The notes under the pieces are model-generated. The model saw only the letters and a list, made by a program, of their open reading frames with translations, searched no databases and was not told where the DNA came from. Both the position numbers and the translations under genes were made by a program. Positions 7,949 to 17,508 of a DNA stretch of 64,000 bases are shown here, piece after piece; position 1 is the stretch's first letter; every line of letters starts with the position of its first letter. The stretch spans positions 1-64,000 of the forward strand of contig CARTDA010000017.1 of the NCBI GenBank assembly GCA_949066965.1, written 5' to 3'. Source of the DNA: COE1 sp949066965. Its GTDB lineage: Bacteria; Bacillota; Clostridia; Lachnospirales; Lachnospiraceae.

Positions 7949-8596
7949 TTACATCCTGCGCAAAAATTCCTTGACATTTGCCGTGATGTCCCCATGGAAT
8001 ATTGCGGAACCGGCGACAATCACGTTTGCTCCTGCGTCAAGGTTCTCTTCCAGATTTTCAAGTGTCACACCGCCGTCAATCTCAATTTTTACATCCGGAT
8101 AGCGCTCGTCAACCACTCCGCGCAACCACTTGATTTTGTCCATGCACTCCGGAATGTATTTCTGGCCTCCAAACCCGGGACGCACGGTCATTACAAGTAC
8201 CATGTCCACCATTGCGATATAAGGCATTACCGCACTTACAGGAGTTTCCGGATTGATTGCCAGGCCGCACTTTATCCCTGACTGCCTGATTTTTGCCAGC
8301 GTTTCCGGTATGCAGTCACACGCCTCGACATGGATGGTCACCCCGTCTGCGCCAAGCCGAATCAGTTCCTCGACATACCGCTGTGGCTGCTCCACCATCA
8401 TGTGTACATCCATAAAAAGAGCTGAGCGCTTTCTGACACTGGCAAGCACTGGCATTCCGAACGATATGGACGGAACAAACATTCCATCCATAACATCGAT
8501 ATGCAGATATGGCGCACCTGCCTTTTCCACAAGTTCAATCTCTTTTCCAAGTTCCCAAAAATCCGCCGCCAGTATTGAAGGGCATAAATAATTCAT
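7949..8596 (-). CDS. rpe: ribulose-phosphate 3-epimerase
   Basis: A 215-aa TIM-barrel epimerase that interconverts ribulose 5-phosphate and xylulose 5-phosphate in the pentose phosphate pathway. It shows the family start LCPSILAADF, the metal-site motif HIDVMDGMFVP, then HMMVEQP, MTVRPGFGGQ and the phosphate-binding end EIDGGV...GANVIVAGSAIF. The ATG at 8596 is chosen because GAGGAAATACTAAT precedes it and because the family begins MNYLCPS; the longer frame runs back through rsgA. It starts one base after the rsgA stop and is the last gene of the murE-priA operon. In B. subtilis thiN usually follows; here mobile debris follows. Confidence 0.95.
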   Translation of the reverse strand: MNYLCPSILAADFWELGKEIELVEKAGAPYLHIDVMDGMFVPSISFGMPVLASVRKRSALFMDVHMMVEQPQRYVEELIRLGADGVTIHVEACDCIPETLAKIRQSGIKCGLAINPETPVSAVMPYIAMVDMVLVMTVRPGFGGQKYIPECMDKIKWLRGVVDERYPDVKIEIDGGVTLENLEENLDAGANVIVAGSAIFHGDITANVKEFLRRM

Positions 8597-8597
8597 A

Positions 8598-9479
8598 TTA
8601 GTATTTCCTCTTTTCCTTTTCCCGCAGTTCCTCGTAGAACATCGTGTAATTGTCATATCTGGTTTTACTGATTTGACCTTCCTCCAAAGCTTTCTTTATT
8701 CCACAGACAGGTTCATGGATATGGGCGCACGTCATAAACCTACACTGCGGTTCATATGGCGCAAACTCTGGATAATATGTCTTTAAGCTTTCTTTCTCCA
8801 TGTCAAATAGCGATAGCGAACTAAATCCCGGCGTGTCCATGATATACGTATCACCGGAAATGGCAATCAGTTCGGAATGCCTGGTCGTATGCTTTCCGCG
8901 TGCAATCCTTTCACTGATATCCCCTGTCTCCATTTTTTTCCCATTTTGGAGGCTATTTACAATCGAAGATTTGCCGACTCCGCTTGGTCCCGCGATCGCT
9001 GTAGTTCTGCCACGAAGTATTTCTGCAAGCGAATCCATGCCTTCCTTTGTAACAGCGCTTACAAACAGTATTTTGCATCCGCTGTTTCGATATATTTGTT
9101 CAACAGCTGCCCGTTCTGTCCCAGTTGAAAGATCCCTTTTGTTAAAACAGAGAATGCAATCAAGTCCCTGCTGGCGCATCATAATAAGAAAACGGTCAAG
9201 CAGGTTATAATTGGGTTCAGGCTTTGTCATGGCAAATATCAGCAGCGCCTGGTCGATATTGGCAACGGCGGGACGAATCAGTTCACTTTTCCTGGGAAAG
9301 ATACGGACGATGCTGCCCTCCGAATCCTTTTCGTGCGTGATTTCAATTTCCACATTGTCGCCCACAAGCGGTTTCCTGTTTTCTTTGCGGAATATGCCTT
9401 TTGCCTTACATGCATATATCCCCTCACCGGTATGCACATAGTAAAATCCGGCTATTCCTTTTACAATTTTTCCTTCCAT
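8598..9479 (-). CDS. rsgA: ribosome small subunit-dependent GTPase A
   Basis: A 293-aa circularly permuted GTPase that assists late maturation of the 30S subunit. In order: an N-terminal OB fold to about residue 70; G4 NKRD near 114; G1 GPSGVGKSS near 165; G3 DTPGFS near 217; then the zinc finger C(x)5CxHxxxxxC around 250-262 (CRFMTCAHIHEPVC). The start has AAGGAATTAGCA upstream, overlapping the end of prkC. Its place in the stp-prkC-rsgA-rpe order matches the B. subtilis prpC-prkC-cpgA-rpe group, where CpgA is a PrkC phosphorylation target. Confidence 0.95.
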   Translation of the reverse strand: MEGKIVKGIAGFYYVHTGEGIYACKAKGIFRKENRKPLVGDNVEIEITHEKDSEGSIVRIFPRKSELIRPAVANIDQALLIFAMTKPEPNYNLLDRFLIMMRQQGLDCILCFNKRDLSTGTERAAVEQIYRNSGCKILFVSAVTKEGMDSLAEILRGRTTAIAGPSGVGKSSIVNSLQNGKKMETGDISERIARGKHTTRHSELIAISGDTYIMDTPGFSSLSLFDMEKESLKTYYPEFAPYEPQCRFMTCAHIHEPVCGIKKALEEGQISKTRYDNYTMFYEELREKEKRKY

Positions 9480-9481
9480 TG

Positions 9482-12025
9482 CTAATTCCTTGTAAATTGA
9501 ACGTTCTGTTTTATCTGTGCCGGAACCGGGCTTACCTGTGTTGTCTGGTTTCCATCCGCATCCGTCACAGGCACTTCCTCGTTTTTCAAATATGTGATAA
9601 TGACAATGCCATACGCTGACGGACTCTCAAAATTATTTAAGTTAATGGATACCGGAAATGCAGTGACGTTGGAGGAAGCCCACAGCTGCCTGCCCCCATC
9701 TGCCGTGACAAGTATGACCTCCGCATTTCCGCCAATGTAATCCCCCGGTGCCTGCACCAGCAGGCTGCAGTTGTACGTTGTAACTTCACTTCCGATGCTT
9801 ATTTTCAGGTCGACTGTTGTACCTGCGCTGACCGTTGTTCCAGCCTCATAGCTCTGGTAACATACCTGTCCCTCGGGATAGTCCGCGCTATAGGAATCCT
9901 CCACGGAACCAACCACGAGTCCTGCCGCCTCCAAAACACTGACCGCAGCGTCCTTGGAATTTCCCACGACCTCAGGCATACGCACTTCAACATTGTCGCT
10001 GCCTTTGCTGATGACAATTGTAATCTCCGACTCAATCGGAGCGATACTGTTTCCTTCGGGCGACTGCGAAATAATCGTCCCCTTGGCATACTCTGCCGAA
10101 TATGCATCGGACTTGACAACCTTGAACCCCGCCGCTGTCAGTGTCGCTGTCCCCTCTGCCTCCGTCATGCCTTCCACTGGCGGCACATCAATTCCGTCTG
10201 CACCCGCACTGACTGTAAGAACGATTGTCGTATTCAAAAGAATCTTATCATTTGGAAGAACCGTCTGGCCATCTTCCAGTGCCGCCGAAATAACTTGATT
10301 TTTCGCATACTGTGTGGATTCCACAAATGTTGTTTTGCATCCAAGCCCCACAGAATTGACAGATTCCTTGACATCATTGACGTCCAACCCCACAAATTCC
10401 GGCATCACAGCCCGCTCTGTGCTGCCCTCGCTGTTTGTCAGCCCGGCGCCTGACCCGCTAATCTGCTCAAAGATGCCAGTTGCCTGACCTGCAAAATATA
10501 ATAGAATGCAGCCGATAACCACCGCCGCTATCACGGTCAGTACCGTTGCAAAACGTTCTGCCTTCGGATTATAGTCATATTCATTCCTGCCATAGCTGCC
10601 TTGGTAATCATCTTCGTAGCCAAGGTCATCGACACGCACATTCCTCCGGTTTACAGTCTCCTGTGCGTAGTCCTCCTCATAGTAATCATACTCTTTCCTG
10701 TAATCTTCCTGTATATATTTATCTTTCTTCTGTTTTCCTTTTGTTTGCTGTTTCTTCTTGTTATCAGATTTGTTTTCCGCCTTTTTCCCTGCGGAATTTT
10801 TTGCCTTGTCATTTCCAGCCCTGCCAGACGCTTTTGCCGCGTTCTTTTTGCCTCCCCTTGCAGGCTGTTCCATGACGACCTCACCATAATATGCATCCTC
10901 CGGATAATACGGCTCATTATAAGAATCATCCTGGTACGTGTCCTCGCCATAATAATCATCCTGATACGCATTGTTTTTTCTTTTCCTTGGCTTTACCTGA
11001 TTCGGTATCGCCTCAAGTTCTTCCTCATCAGCATATGTCTCCTTGCGCGGAACCCTGTCCTCCCACACTGTGTCAAGTACTGCCGGCATCGGGGCGGGTG
11101 CTTGTGATGCCTGATTCCCCGCTGCATTTCCGTGGCTGCCGATTGGCGTCACAATTTTCGTCTTTCCAGCCTCGTCCGTCGTATCTACCTGCGCAATCAC
11201 GGCATCCGGATTTATCAGGGAATGCTTCAGGTCCGCTATCATCTCGCTCATGCCCTGGTATCTTCTGTCAGGACTTTTCTGTGTGCATTTCATTACAATG
11301 TTTTCCACACTCAGCGGAATCTCCGGCACAAACTCCCTCATGGACGGCATCGGATCCTGGATGTGCCTGATGGCAATGGAGACTGTAGTATCGCCATTAT
11401 ACGGCACGCGCCCCGTCAGCATTTCAAACATGGTAATACCCATCGAATAGATGTCACTTTTTTCGTCCGAGAATCCTCCCCTTGCCTGCTCCGGCGACGT
11501 GTAGTGGACAGACCCCATCACATTGGAGGTAATGGTATTGCTCGATGCCGCCTTCGCGATGCCAAAATCCGTTACCTTTACTTTTCCCTCTTTGGAGATA
11601 ATGATATTCTGCGGTTTGATGTCCCTATGTATGATATGATTGTTATGTGCCGCCTCGATTCCCATTGCCACCTGGATTGCGATACTGATGGCTTCCTTGG
11701 TTGTCAGCCTGACCTTTTTTTCTATATATTTCTTTAATGTAATACCTTCTACAAGCTCCATTACGATATAATGGATGCCGCCTTCCTCGCCTACATCATA
11801 CACATTGACGATATTGGGATGCATGAGGCCGGCAGCCGCCTGTGCCTCCACACGAAACTTGGAAACAAAATTCTTGTTTTCGGAAAATTCCTGTTTTAAT
11901 ATCTTGACCGCCACAAACCGGTTCAGCTTCTGATCCTTTGCCTTATATACATCTGACATGCCGCCCGTGCCGATTTTTTCAAGCATCTCGTAGCGGTCTC
12001 CTATCAGCATTCCTAACTTAATCAT
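9482..12025 (-). CDS. prkC: PASTA-domain Ser/Thr protein kinase
   Basis: An 847-aa membrane kinase that senses wall muropeptides and phosphorylates cytoplasmic targets. The N-terminal Hanks kinase (residues about 1-265) has the glycine loop IGTGGMSDVY, Lys41 in VAVKIL, Asp135 in HRDIKPQN, DFG near 153 and SPEQA. A linker of some 130 residues rich in Tyr, Asp and Lys leads to one membrane helix at about 493-513. Three extracellular PASTA repeats follow (about 540-730), then a C-terminal beta-like domain of about 100 residues. I chose the ATG at 12025 because GGAGGTCAGG lies just before it; it overlaps the phosphatase stop by 8 bases. The charged tyrosine-rich linker is longer than in B. subtilis PrkC. 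The paired phosphatase is immediately upstream. Confidence 0.93.
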   Translation of the reverse strand: MIKLGMLIGDRYEMLEKIGTGGMSDVYKAKDQKLNRFVAVKILKQEFSENKNFVSKFRVEAQAAAGLMHPNIVNVYDVGEEGGIHYIVMELVEGITLKKYIEKKVRLTTKEAISIAIQVAMGIEAAHNNHIIHRDIKPQNIIISKEGKVKVTDFGIAKAASSNTITSNVMGSVHYTSPEQARGGFSDEKSDIYSMGITMFEMLTGRVPYNGDTTVSIAIRHIQDPMPSMREFVPEIPLSVENIVMKCTQKSPDRRYQGMSEMIADLKHSLINPDAVIAQVDTTDEAGKTKIVTPIGSHGNAAGNQASQAPAPMPAVLDTVWEDRVPRKETYADEEELEAIPNQVKPRKRKNNAYQDDYYGEDTYQDDSYNEPYYPEDAYYGEVVMEQPARGGKKNAAKASGRAGNDKAKNSAGKKAENKSDNKKKQQTKGKQKKDKYIQEDYRKEYDYYEEDYAQETVNRRNVRVDDLGYEDDYQGSYGRNEYDYNPKAERFATVLTVIAAVVIGCILLYFAGQATGIFEQISGSGAGLTNSEGSTERAVMPEFVGLDVNDVKESVNSVGLGCKTTFVESTQYAKNQVISAALEDGQTVLPNDKILLNTTIVLTVSAGADGIDVPPVEGMTEAEGTATLTAAGFKVVKSDAYSAEYAKGTIISQSPEGNSIAPIESEITIVISKGSDNVEVRMPEVVGNSKDAAVSVLEAAGLVVGSVEDSYSADYPEGQVCYQSYEAGTTVSAGTTVDLKISIGSEVTTYNCSLLVQAPGDYIGGNAEVILVTADGGRQLWASSNVTAFPVSINLNNFESPSAYGIVIITYLKNEEVPVTDADGNQTTQVSPVPAQIKQNVQFTRN

Positions 12026-12758
12026 CCTGACCTCCAAACGGTTCCACAAGAACCACAGCTATATTATCACGTCCGCCGTTTTCATTGGCCGCCTCAATAA
12101 GGCGTCTTCCAGCATCCTCAAGGCTGCTGCTTCCAACGATAATCTTGTGTATTTCTTCATCCTTTAACATATTTGTAAGCCCGTCTGTGCAGAGCAGCAG
12201 TTTTTCCTTCCGTCCGATATGTACATCAAAAAAATCCACAAGCACATACTCTTTTACGCCAACCGCCCTCGTGATAATATTTTTGTCCGGATGCTTTCTT
12301 GCAGCCTCGCGGTCAATGCCGCCCATGTCAACCATTTCCTCGACAAGGGAGTGATCCTTGGTAATCTGCGTGATAAAGTCATTGACCACATACAGTCTGC
12401 TGTCGCCCACATTTGCCACCGTCACATGATTGTCCTCAAACGTAGCCGCCACAAATGTCGTACCCATCCCTTTCAGACTACTGTTCTGTCTTGAAACCCT
12501 GTTGATATGTGTGTTGGCATCATCAATCGCTTTCTGCAAAATATTTTCCGCATCATATTCATCCGTGAAATCACGAATTGACATGACTGCCCTTTCCACG
12601 GCGTGCTTTGACGCATAATCACCTGCATTGTGTCCCCCCATACCATCCGCAACAATAAAAAGGTTGGGAAGATTGCCCACCGGCTCATCTGAAGTAAATA
12701 AATAGTCCTCGTTTATTTCCCTTCTCCTGCCAACATCCGTTATAGAAAATAACTTCAC
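12018..12758 (-). CDS. stp: PP2C-family Ser/Thr phosphatase (Stp/PrpC)
   Basis: A 246-aa metal-dependent phosphatase that reverses PrkC phosphorylation. Its motifs include GRRREINEDY (metal site), FIVADGMGGHNAGDYAS, GTTFVAATF, NVGDSRLY, DHSLVEEM, LLLCTDGLTNML and GGRDNIAVVLV. The start is a GTG at 12758 with GGAGGAG 5 bases upstream, giving the usual N-terminus MKLFSITDVG. The longer reading frame upstream is unlike the family. It overlaps prkC by 8 bases, which implies translational coupling of the two enzymes. Confidence 0.95.
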   Translation of the reverse strand: MKLFSITDVGRRREINEDYLFTSDEPVGNLPNLFIVADGMGGHNAGDYASKHAVERAVMSIRDFTDEYDAENILQKAIDDANTHINRVSRQNSSLKGMGTTFVAATFEDNHVTVANVGDSRLYVVNDFITQITKDHSLVEEMVDMGGIDREAARKHPDKNIITRAVGVKEYVLVDFFDVHIGRKEKLLLCTDGLTNMLKDEEIHKIIVGSSSLEDAGRRLIEAANENGGRDNIAVVLVEPFGGQDD

Positions 12759-12857
12759 TTTTTCTCCTCCAATCAGTGAAAACCCACACATTCCGCAATC
12801 CGTTCAATCCCTGCAATTTCCACATTCCTTATATCTTAGCACAAATGACACCTTAAT

Positions 12858-13910
12858 TCAAGAATCAATCTTTTCCGCCATCCGCCTGCGCAGCTGTCCG
12901 CATGCACCGTCGATATCCCTTCCCATCTCTCTTCGGACTGTGGCATTGATATGTTTTCTTTCCAGTTTATTTTTAAACCCGATGACATCCCTGTGCTCCG
13001 AAGCAGTATAATCCCGTTCCTGAACCGGGTTGACAGGAATCAGGTTGACGTGGCAGTTGAGTCCGCCAATAAGCCTGCTCAGATTTTCTGCATCCGCATC
13101 TGTATCGTTGACTCCGCCGACAAGGCTGTACTCAAACGTAACCCGCCTGCCTGTCTGTTCAAAATAATAGCGGCAGGCAGCAATCACCTCACGGATATCA
13201 TATTTTTCCGCTATCGGCATCAGTTCACGCCTTTTCTCCTGCGTGGCGCCATGCAGTGACAATGCCAGCGTAATCTGGAGTTTTTCATCAGCAAGACGCC
13301 GCATGTTTTCCACAATGCCGCATGTCGAAACAGTAACATTCCTCTGGCTGATATTCAGCCCGTTCTCGTCCGTCACCATATGGATAAAGCGGAGCAGGTT
13401 GTCATAGTTGTCGAGCGGCTCTCCCGTTCCCATGACAACCACGTTCGACACACGTTCCCCCGTGCTTTTTGTTATGGCATAGATTTGGTCCAGCATCTCT
13501 GCCGCTGTCAGATTTCTTTCCAGCCCGCCAATCGTCGATGCGCAGAAACGGCAGCCCATACGGCAGCCCACCTGTGAGGAAATGCAGACGGAGTTGCCAT
13601 GATGGTACTGCATCCACACGCTTTCCACATAATTGCCGTCGGAGAGCGCAAAAAGGTACTTCCTGGTTCCGTCAGTCTTCGATACCTGGACGGTAACCTC
13701 TTCCAGCGCGGTGTACGGATAATCCCGCACCAGCCTTTCCCGCAGGTTTTTCGGTATATTTGTCATCTCATCATAGCTGCGCGCCAGTTTCACATGCATC
13801 CACTCATATAACTGCTTCGCGCGGAACGCCTTCTCACCGATCTTTTCCATCTCAAGCTTTAGTTCATCCATTGTGAGCGATTTCACATCCACGTCTTTAT
13901 TCCTTTCCAA
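12858..13910 (-). CDS. rlmN: 23S rRNA (adenine-2503-C2)-methyltransferase
   Basis: A 350-aa radical SAM enzyme that methylates A2503 of 23S rRNA and A37 of some tRNAs. The cluster motif is CRMGCRFC near residue 118. VVMGTGEPLDNY, VSTCGIV, LSLHGA and the C-terminal region with the methyl-carrying cysteine (DIDGACGQLR) are all present. Two starts are possible: TTG at 13910, with AGAGG upstream, or GTG at 13892, with AAAGGA 9 bases upstream and a more usual N-terminus. The stop is not in doubt. It sits two bases after rsmB. Confidence 0.95.
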   Translation of the reverse strand: MERNKDVDVKSLTMDELKLEMEKIGEKAFRAKQLYEWMHVKLARSYDEMTNIPKNLRERLVRDYPYTALEEVTVQVSKTDGTRKYLFALSDGNYVESVWMQYHHGNSVCISSQVGCRMGCRFCASTIGGLERNLTAAEMLDQIYAITKSTGERVSNVVVMGTGEPLDNYDNLLRFIHMVTDENGLNISQRNVTVSTCGIVENMRRLADEKLQITLALSLHGATQEKRRELMPIAEKYDIREVIAACRYYFEQTGRRVTFEYSLVGGVNDTDADAENLSRLIGGLNCHVNLIPVNPVQERDYTASEHRDVIGFKNKLERKHINATVRREMGRDIDGACGQLRRRMAEKIDS

Positions 13911-13912
13911 TC

Positions 13913-15295
13913 CTATGCCTCTGAAGTAAATACACTGATAAAAAATCCGTCCGTGTCATGTATTCCCGGCAAAAGCTGTAGGTATCCGTCCCTGGTGGTA
14001 TCTGTATGTAAGCATTCCGGGAGCACATCATCAAGTGACACAGGTGTCATTTTCAACTCGTTTTTCAGCCACATGAAGTTCTTTTCATTCTCGTCCCTGT
14101 TTATCGTACATGTGCTAAAAAGCAGCCTGCCCCCTGGTTTTACATAGGATGCTGCCACTTGTAGTATCTTTCTCTGAAGTTCTATAATGCCCGCAACTGC
14201 CTCCGGCGTGACATTGTACTTTATATCCCTTTTCCTTCCAATCACGCCAAGCCCCGAGCAGGGCACGTCCGCAATGACAATATCTGCCGTGCCTGCCAGC
14301 TCATCCTGCATCATGCATGCGTCTGCCACAGCTGCCTTTGCATGATGCAGTCCGCACCGGTCAAAATTTTCCTGCATCAGCAGTATCTTGTGCTCCGATA
14401 TGTCCCTTGATATAACCGCATAGTTGACATCACACTTTTCCAGCAAGTCCGCGGCAAGCATTGATTTTCCTCCCGGCGCCGCACAGAGGTCGATCACCCG
14501 CAAAGGACTGGAACCGGCTCCATGGGCAATTTTTTCGATTCCGACAGCAGTGACCGCAAGCATCGAGCTGACATCCTGTATCACAAACGCCCCGTTTTCA
14601 TAATAGGGCAGCCTGGTAATGTCATCCGTTCCGGACACCCTGTATGCACACGGCAGGTATGGGTGCCCTTCCATCTTCCCTCCCTGGCGCACAATCGCCT
14701 CCCGCACGGCGTTTACCGCACTGTCAAAGTCCACCCCTGTAATCTCAGGGACATCCCGAAACCGGAGCGTCACAGGTCTTTCCCTGAGCAGCCCTGCCAG
14801 TACAAGCTCCGTCTTTTCCGAACCAAGCTGTGCCGTCCACATATCCACAATCCATTCCGGCATGGAATATTTTACGGACAGGCTTGTGTACGCAATCGTT
14901 TCCTTGTTGCGCGCGATGGTTCTCAGCACACCGTTCACGAAACCCTTCAGCGTGGCAAACCCCTTTTTCTGCGCAAGCTTCACCGCCTCGTTACATGCCG
15001 CCGCATCCGGCACTGCATCCATATACAATATCTGGTAAACGCCCATCCGCATGATGACCCGAATGACCTTTTTCATTTTCCGGGTCTTTACCTTGGAAAA
15101 TTCATTGATTACATAATCAAGCTCAATCTGCCGCTCCAGCGTTCCCTCATACAGGCGTTTGATAAATGATTTTTCCTGCTGTGTAAGATAATTGTACTTA
15201 TTGAGCACATCCCGCACAATCACATGGGAATAGGCATTCTCCGTCAAAAGCATCTCCATCACAAGCAGGCGCAGGTTCACATTACAATCCATCAT
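13913..15295 (-). CDS. rsmB: 16S rRNA (cytosine-967-C5)-methyltransferase
   Basis: A 460-aa RNA methyltransferase. The N-terminal NusB-like domain (about 1-140) is followed by the SAM-dependent catalytic domain. Motifs are DLCAAPGGKS (SAM site, about 272), DVPCSGLGVIGRKRDIKY with the catalytic Cys, and LLFSTCTINRDENE with the second cysteine. The ATG overlaps the stop of the upstream Zn-peptidase as ATGA, showing translational coupling. Membership in the priA-def-fmt-rsmB-rlmN order supports the call. Confidence 0.95.
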   Translation of the reverse strand: MMDCNVNLRLLVMEMLLTENAYSHVIVRDVLNKYNYLTQQEKSFIKRLYEGTLERQIELDYVINEFSKVKTRKMKKVIRVIMRMGVYQILYMDAVPDAAACNEAVKLAQKKGFATLKGFVNGVLRTIARNKETIAYTSLSVKYSMPEWIVDMWTAQLGSEKTELVLAGLLRERPVTLRFRDVPEITGVDFDSAVNAVREAIVRQGGKMEGHPYLPCAYRVSGTDDITRLPYYENGAFVIQDVSSMLAVTAVGIEKIAHGAGSSPLRVIDLCAAPGGKSMLAADLLEKCDVNYAVISRDISEHKILLMQENFDRCGLHHAKAAVADACMMQDELAGTADIVIADVPCSGLGVIGRKRDIKYNVTPEAVAGIIELQRKILQVAASYVKPGGRLLFSTCTINRDENEKNFMWLKNELKMTPVSLDDVLPECLHTDTTRDGYLQLLPGIHDTDGFFISVFTSEA

Positions 15296-15993
15296 CAGTC
15301 ATCCCTTTTCCCAAACAGCATCACCAGACGCAGAAGCTGTAATATGGAAGCCGCTGCCGCCGCCACATACGTATATGCTGCCGCCTTTAACACCTTTGCG
15401 CTTTTCCTGCGCTCGTCACTTGTCACAATGCCGTACTGTTCAATGCAGACAAGCGCCCTCCTGGACGCATCAAACTCTACCGGGAGTGTCACAATCTGGA
15501 AAAGCACCGCGATGGAAAATACCCAGATGCCGATGTTTACAAGCACCGGACTGCTGCCCAGTATCAGTCCCACAATAATAATTGGAATGCCCAGCCTTGA
15601 ACCGATGTTTGCCGCCGGGACAAGCGCTGTCCTGATATTCAGCGGGGCATATCCCTCATGGTGCTGCATTACATGTCCGCACTCGTGCGCAGCCACACCG
15701 ATTGCGGCTACCGAGCTGGAAGAATACACGCTGTCAGACAGCCGCACCACTTTCCTTGACGGATCATAATGGTCTGTCAGGTTTCCCCTGATATGCTCCA
15801 CACGCACATCATGAATTCCCCTGCTCCTGAGAATCGCTTCCGCAGCCTGTGCACCCGTCATGCCTGACAGGCTCCGCTCCCTTGCATATTTCTGAAACGT
15901 GGAATTCACCCTTGCGGACGCAATGATGCTGAGAACCGCACCGATTAATACCAATATATAGGTCTGGTCAAAATAGTAACCAAAATACGGCAT
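15295..15993 (-). CDS. zinc metallopeptidase, YugP-like (Zn_peptidase_2)
   Basis: A 232-aa membrane-bound zinc peptidase. One helix at the N-terminus (YILVLIGAVLSIIASARV) anchors it. The HExxH-type site is AAHECGHVMQHHE near residue 114, and two or three further membrane helices follow (IGIPIIIVGLILG, VNIGIWVFSIAVLFQI, and a C-terminal one). The family's substrate is unknown. The ATG at 15993 follows GGAAAGGAGACGTAT; the longer frame has no ribosome site. It is common in this place, between fmt and rsmB, in Lachnospiraceae and relatives. Confidence 0.88.
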   Translation of the reverse strand: MPYFGYYFDQTYILVLIGAVLSIIASARVNSTFQKYARERSLSGMTGAQAAEAILRSRGIHDVRVEHIRGNLTDHYDPSRKVVRLSDSVYSSSSVAAIGVAAHECGHVMQHHEGYAPLNIRTALVPAANIGSRLGIPIIIVGLILGSSPVLVNIGIWVFSIAVLFQIVTLPVEFDASRRALVCIEQYGIVTSDERRKSAKVLKAAAYTYVAAAAASILQLLRLVMLFGKRDD

Positions 15994-16028
15994 ATACGTC
16001 TCCTTTCCTGTCTGTAGACAGACACTTA

Positions 16029-16973
16029 CTAATCGCCAAGGCACATTCCTGCCTTCCACTGGTTTCCAAGCAGAAAGCTTTTTGTGTCCATCCGTTTTTT
16101 CCCCTCTAACTGCAATTCATTGATTCGTAAAATCCCATTTCCGCATGCCACATCAAAAGAATCCTTTGCAACTGACACAATTGTTCCCGGCTTATCTGCA
16201 TCCATGCCGCCCGCATCTAACCAAACGACATCACTGTCCCAGATTTTCACGATTTTCCCCTGATAAGACGTGTACGCGCTGGGCCACGAATTCAGTCCCC
16301 TGACAAGACGTTCAATGACCACTGCGTCCTGCTTCCAGTCTATTCTTCCCATGGACTTATCCATCATTTTCACATGGGTCGCCAGACGCTCATCCTGTTT
16401 TACCGGCGTAACCTCCCCCCGCTCCAGCATCGGGAGCGTTTCCACTATCAGCTCTGCCCCTGCCCTGGCAAGCTTGTCAAAAAGACTTTCTGCAGTCTCC
16501 TTATCCTGTATTGTAACCCTTTTCTGCGTAAGTATGTCCCCCGTATCAACGCCTGCATCCATCTGCATAATTGTGACACCAGTTTCTTTCTCGCCATCAA
16601 TGATACACTGGTTTATCGGCGCGGCGCCCCTGTATTTCGGCAGGAGGGACGCGTGGATATTGACACATCCAAATCTTGGCATTTCCAGAATCTGTTCTGA
16701 CAGAATCTGTCCGAAAGCAGCCACGACATAGACATCCGCCTCATAGCCCTTTAATTCTGCCATCGCCTCAGGTGTCTTTATCCTAACAGGCTGAAGCACC
16801 GGAATATGGTGCTTTAAGGCACATGTCTTTACTGGCGAGCACTGTACCTGCCCGCTCCTTCCCTTTGGCTTGTCGGGCTGCGTCACAACCGCCGTCACTT
16901 CATGCCCCGCCTGAATCAGCGCCTCAAGCGCCCCCACTGAAAAATCGGGTGTCCCCATATAAACAATTTTCAT
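16029..16973 (-). CDS. fmt: methionyl-tRNA formyltransferase
   Basis: A 314-aa enzyme that formylates initiator Met-tRNA using 10-formyltetrahydrofolate. It starts MKIVYMGTPDFSVGALEAL. The catalytic segment is INIHASLLPKYRGAAPIN-like (VNIHASLLPKYRGAAPIN, about 107-124), with the SLLPKYRG folate motif and TGVTIMQMDAGVDTGD. A C-terminal OB-like tRNA-binding domain starts at about 205. The ATG at 16973 follows AAAGGAGCTGGAAGA; upstream in-frame codons overlap def. It sits 13 bases after def, the partner that removes the formyl group. Confidence 0.96.
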   Translation of the reverse strand: MKIVYMGTPDFSVGALEALIQAGHEVTAVVTQPDKPKGRSGQVQCSPVKTCALKHHIPVLQPVRIKTPEAMAELKGYEADVYVVAAFGQILSEQILEMPRFGCVNIHASLLPKYRGAAPINQCIIDGEKETGVTIMQMDAGVDTGDILTQKRVTIQDKETAESLFDKLARAGAELIVETLPMLERGEVTPVKQDERLATHVKMMDKSMGRIDWKQDAVVIERLVRGLNSWPSAYTSYQGKIVKIWDSDVVWLDAGGMDADKPGTIVSVAKDSFDVACGNGILRINELQLEGKKRMDTKSFLLGNQWKAGMCLGD

Positions 16974-16986
16974 TCTTCCAGCTCCT

Positions 16987-17466
16987 TTAATCCTCGTCCT
17001 CAGGCGGCTCGACATCCATCAGCTCACCCTCGACCTTCTCCACATAGAGATGTCCTTCAAGATGCTCAATCTCATGGCAGAATGCCCTTGCAAGAAGTTC
17101 TTCCCCCTCTATCTCAAATTCATTCAGCTCCTCATCCTGTGCCACCACTTTCACATAGTTTGGCCGTATCACCGACCCCGTCTTTCCCGGCACGCTAAGA
17201 CATGCCTCGTTTCCTTCCTGCTCCCCGCTCATCTCCACAATCCGCGGGTTAATCAGCAGAATCGGGTCTTCCCCTGTCGCATCAATCACGACAATCCGCT
17301 TGAGCACGCCCACCTGCACAGCCGCAAGCCCGACGCCGTTTGCCTCATACATCGTCTCAAACATGTCATCTATCAGATCCTGAACCCTCGGTGTTATCTC
17401 CTTCACCTCTTTCGAAATCTTGTTTAAAACGGGATCTCCTATTTCTCTGATTGTTCTGATTGCCAT
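16987..17466 (-). CDS. def: peptide deformylase
   Basis: A 159-aa metalloenzyme removing the formyl group from nascent proteins. The three family motifs are GVGLAAVQVG (about 46-55), EACLSVPG (about 91-98, metal Cys) and HEIEHLEG (about 132-139, HExxH). The usual glutamine before the last motif is replaced by Cys-His (FCHEIEH), a normal variant. A short acidic tail ends the protein. It is preceded by AAGGAAAGAATT and coupled to fmt. Confidence 0.96.
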   Translation of the reverse strand: MAIRTIREIGDPVLNKISKEVKEITPRVQDLIDDMFETMYEANGVGLAAVQVGVLKRIVVIDATGEDPILLINPRIVEMSGEQEGNEACLSVPGKTGSVIRPNYVKVVAQDEELNEFEIEGEELLARAFCHEIEHLEGHLYVEKVEGELMDVEPPEDED

Positions 17467-17508
17467 AATTCTTTCCTTACCTTTCCTTCTCTAAAATATT
17501 TTTCCAGT

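Noticed and set aside
10601..11107. A 168-codon hydrophobic plus-strand frame opposite prkC
   Set aside because: It is the complement of the Asp/Lys/Tyr-rich prkC linker, which reads as Ile/Val-rich on the other strand; it is not a membrane protein gene.
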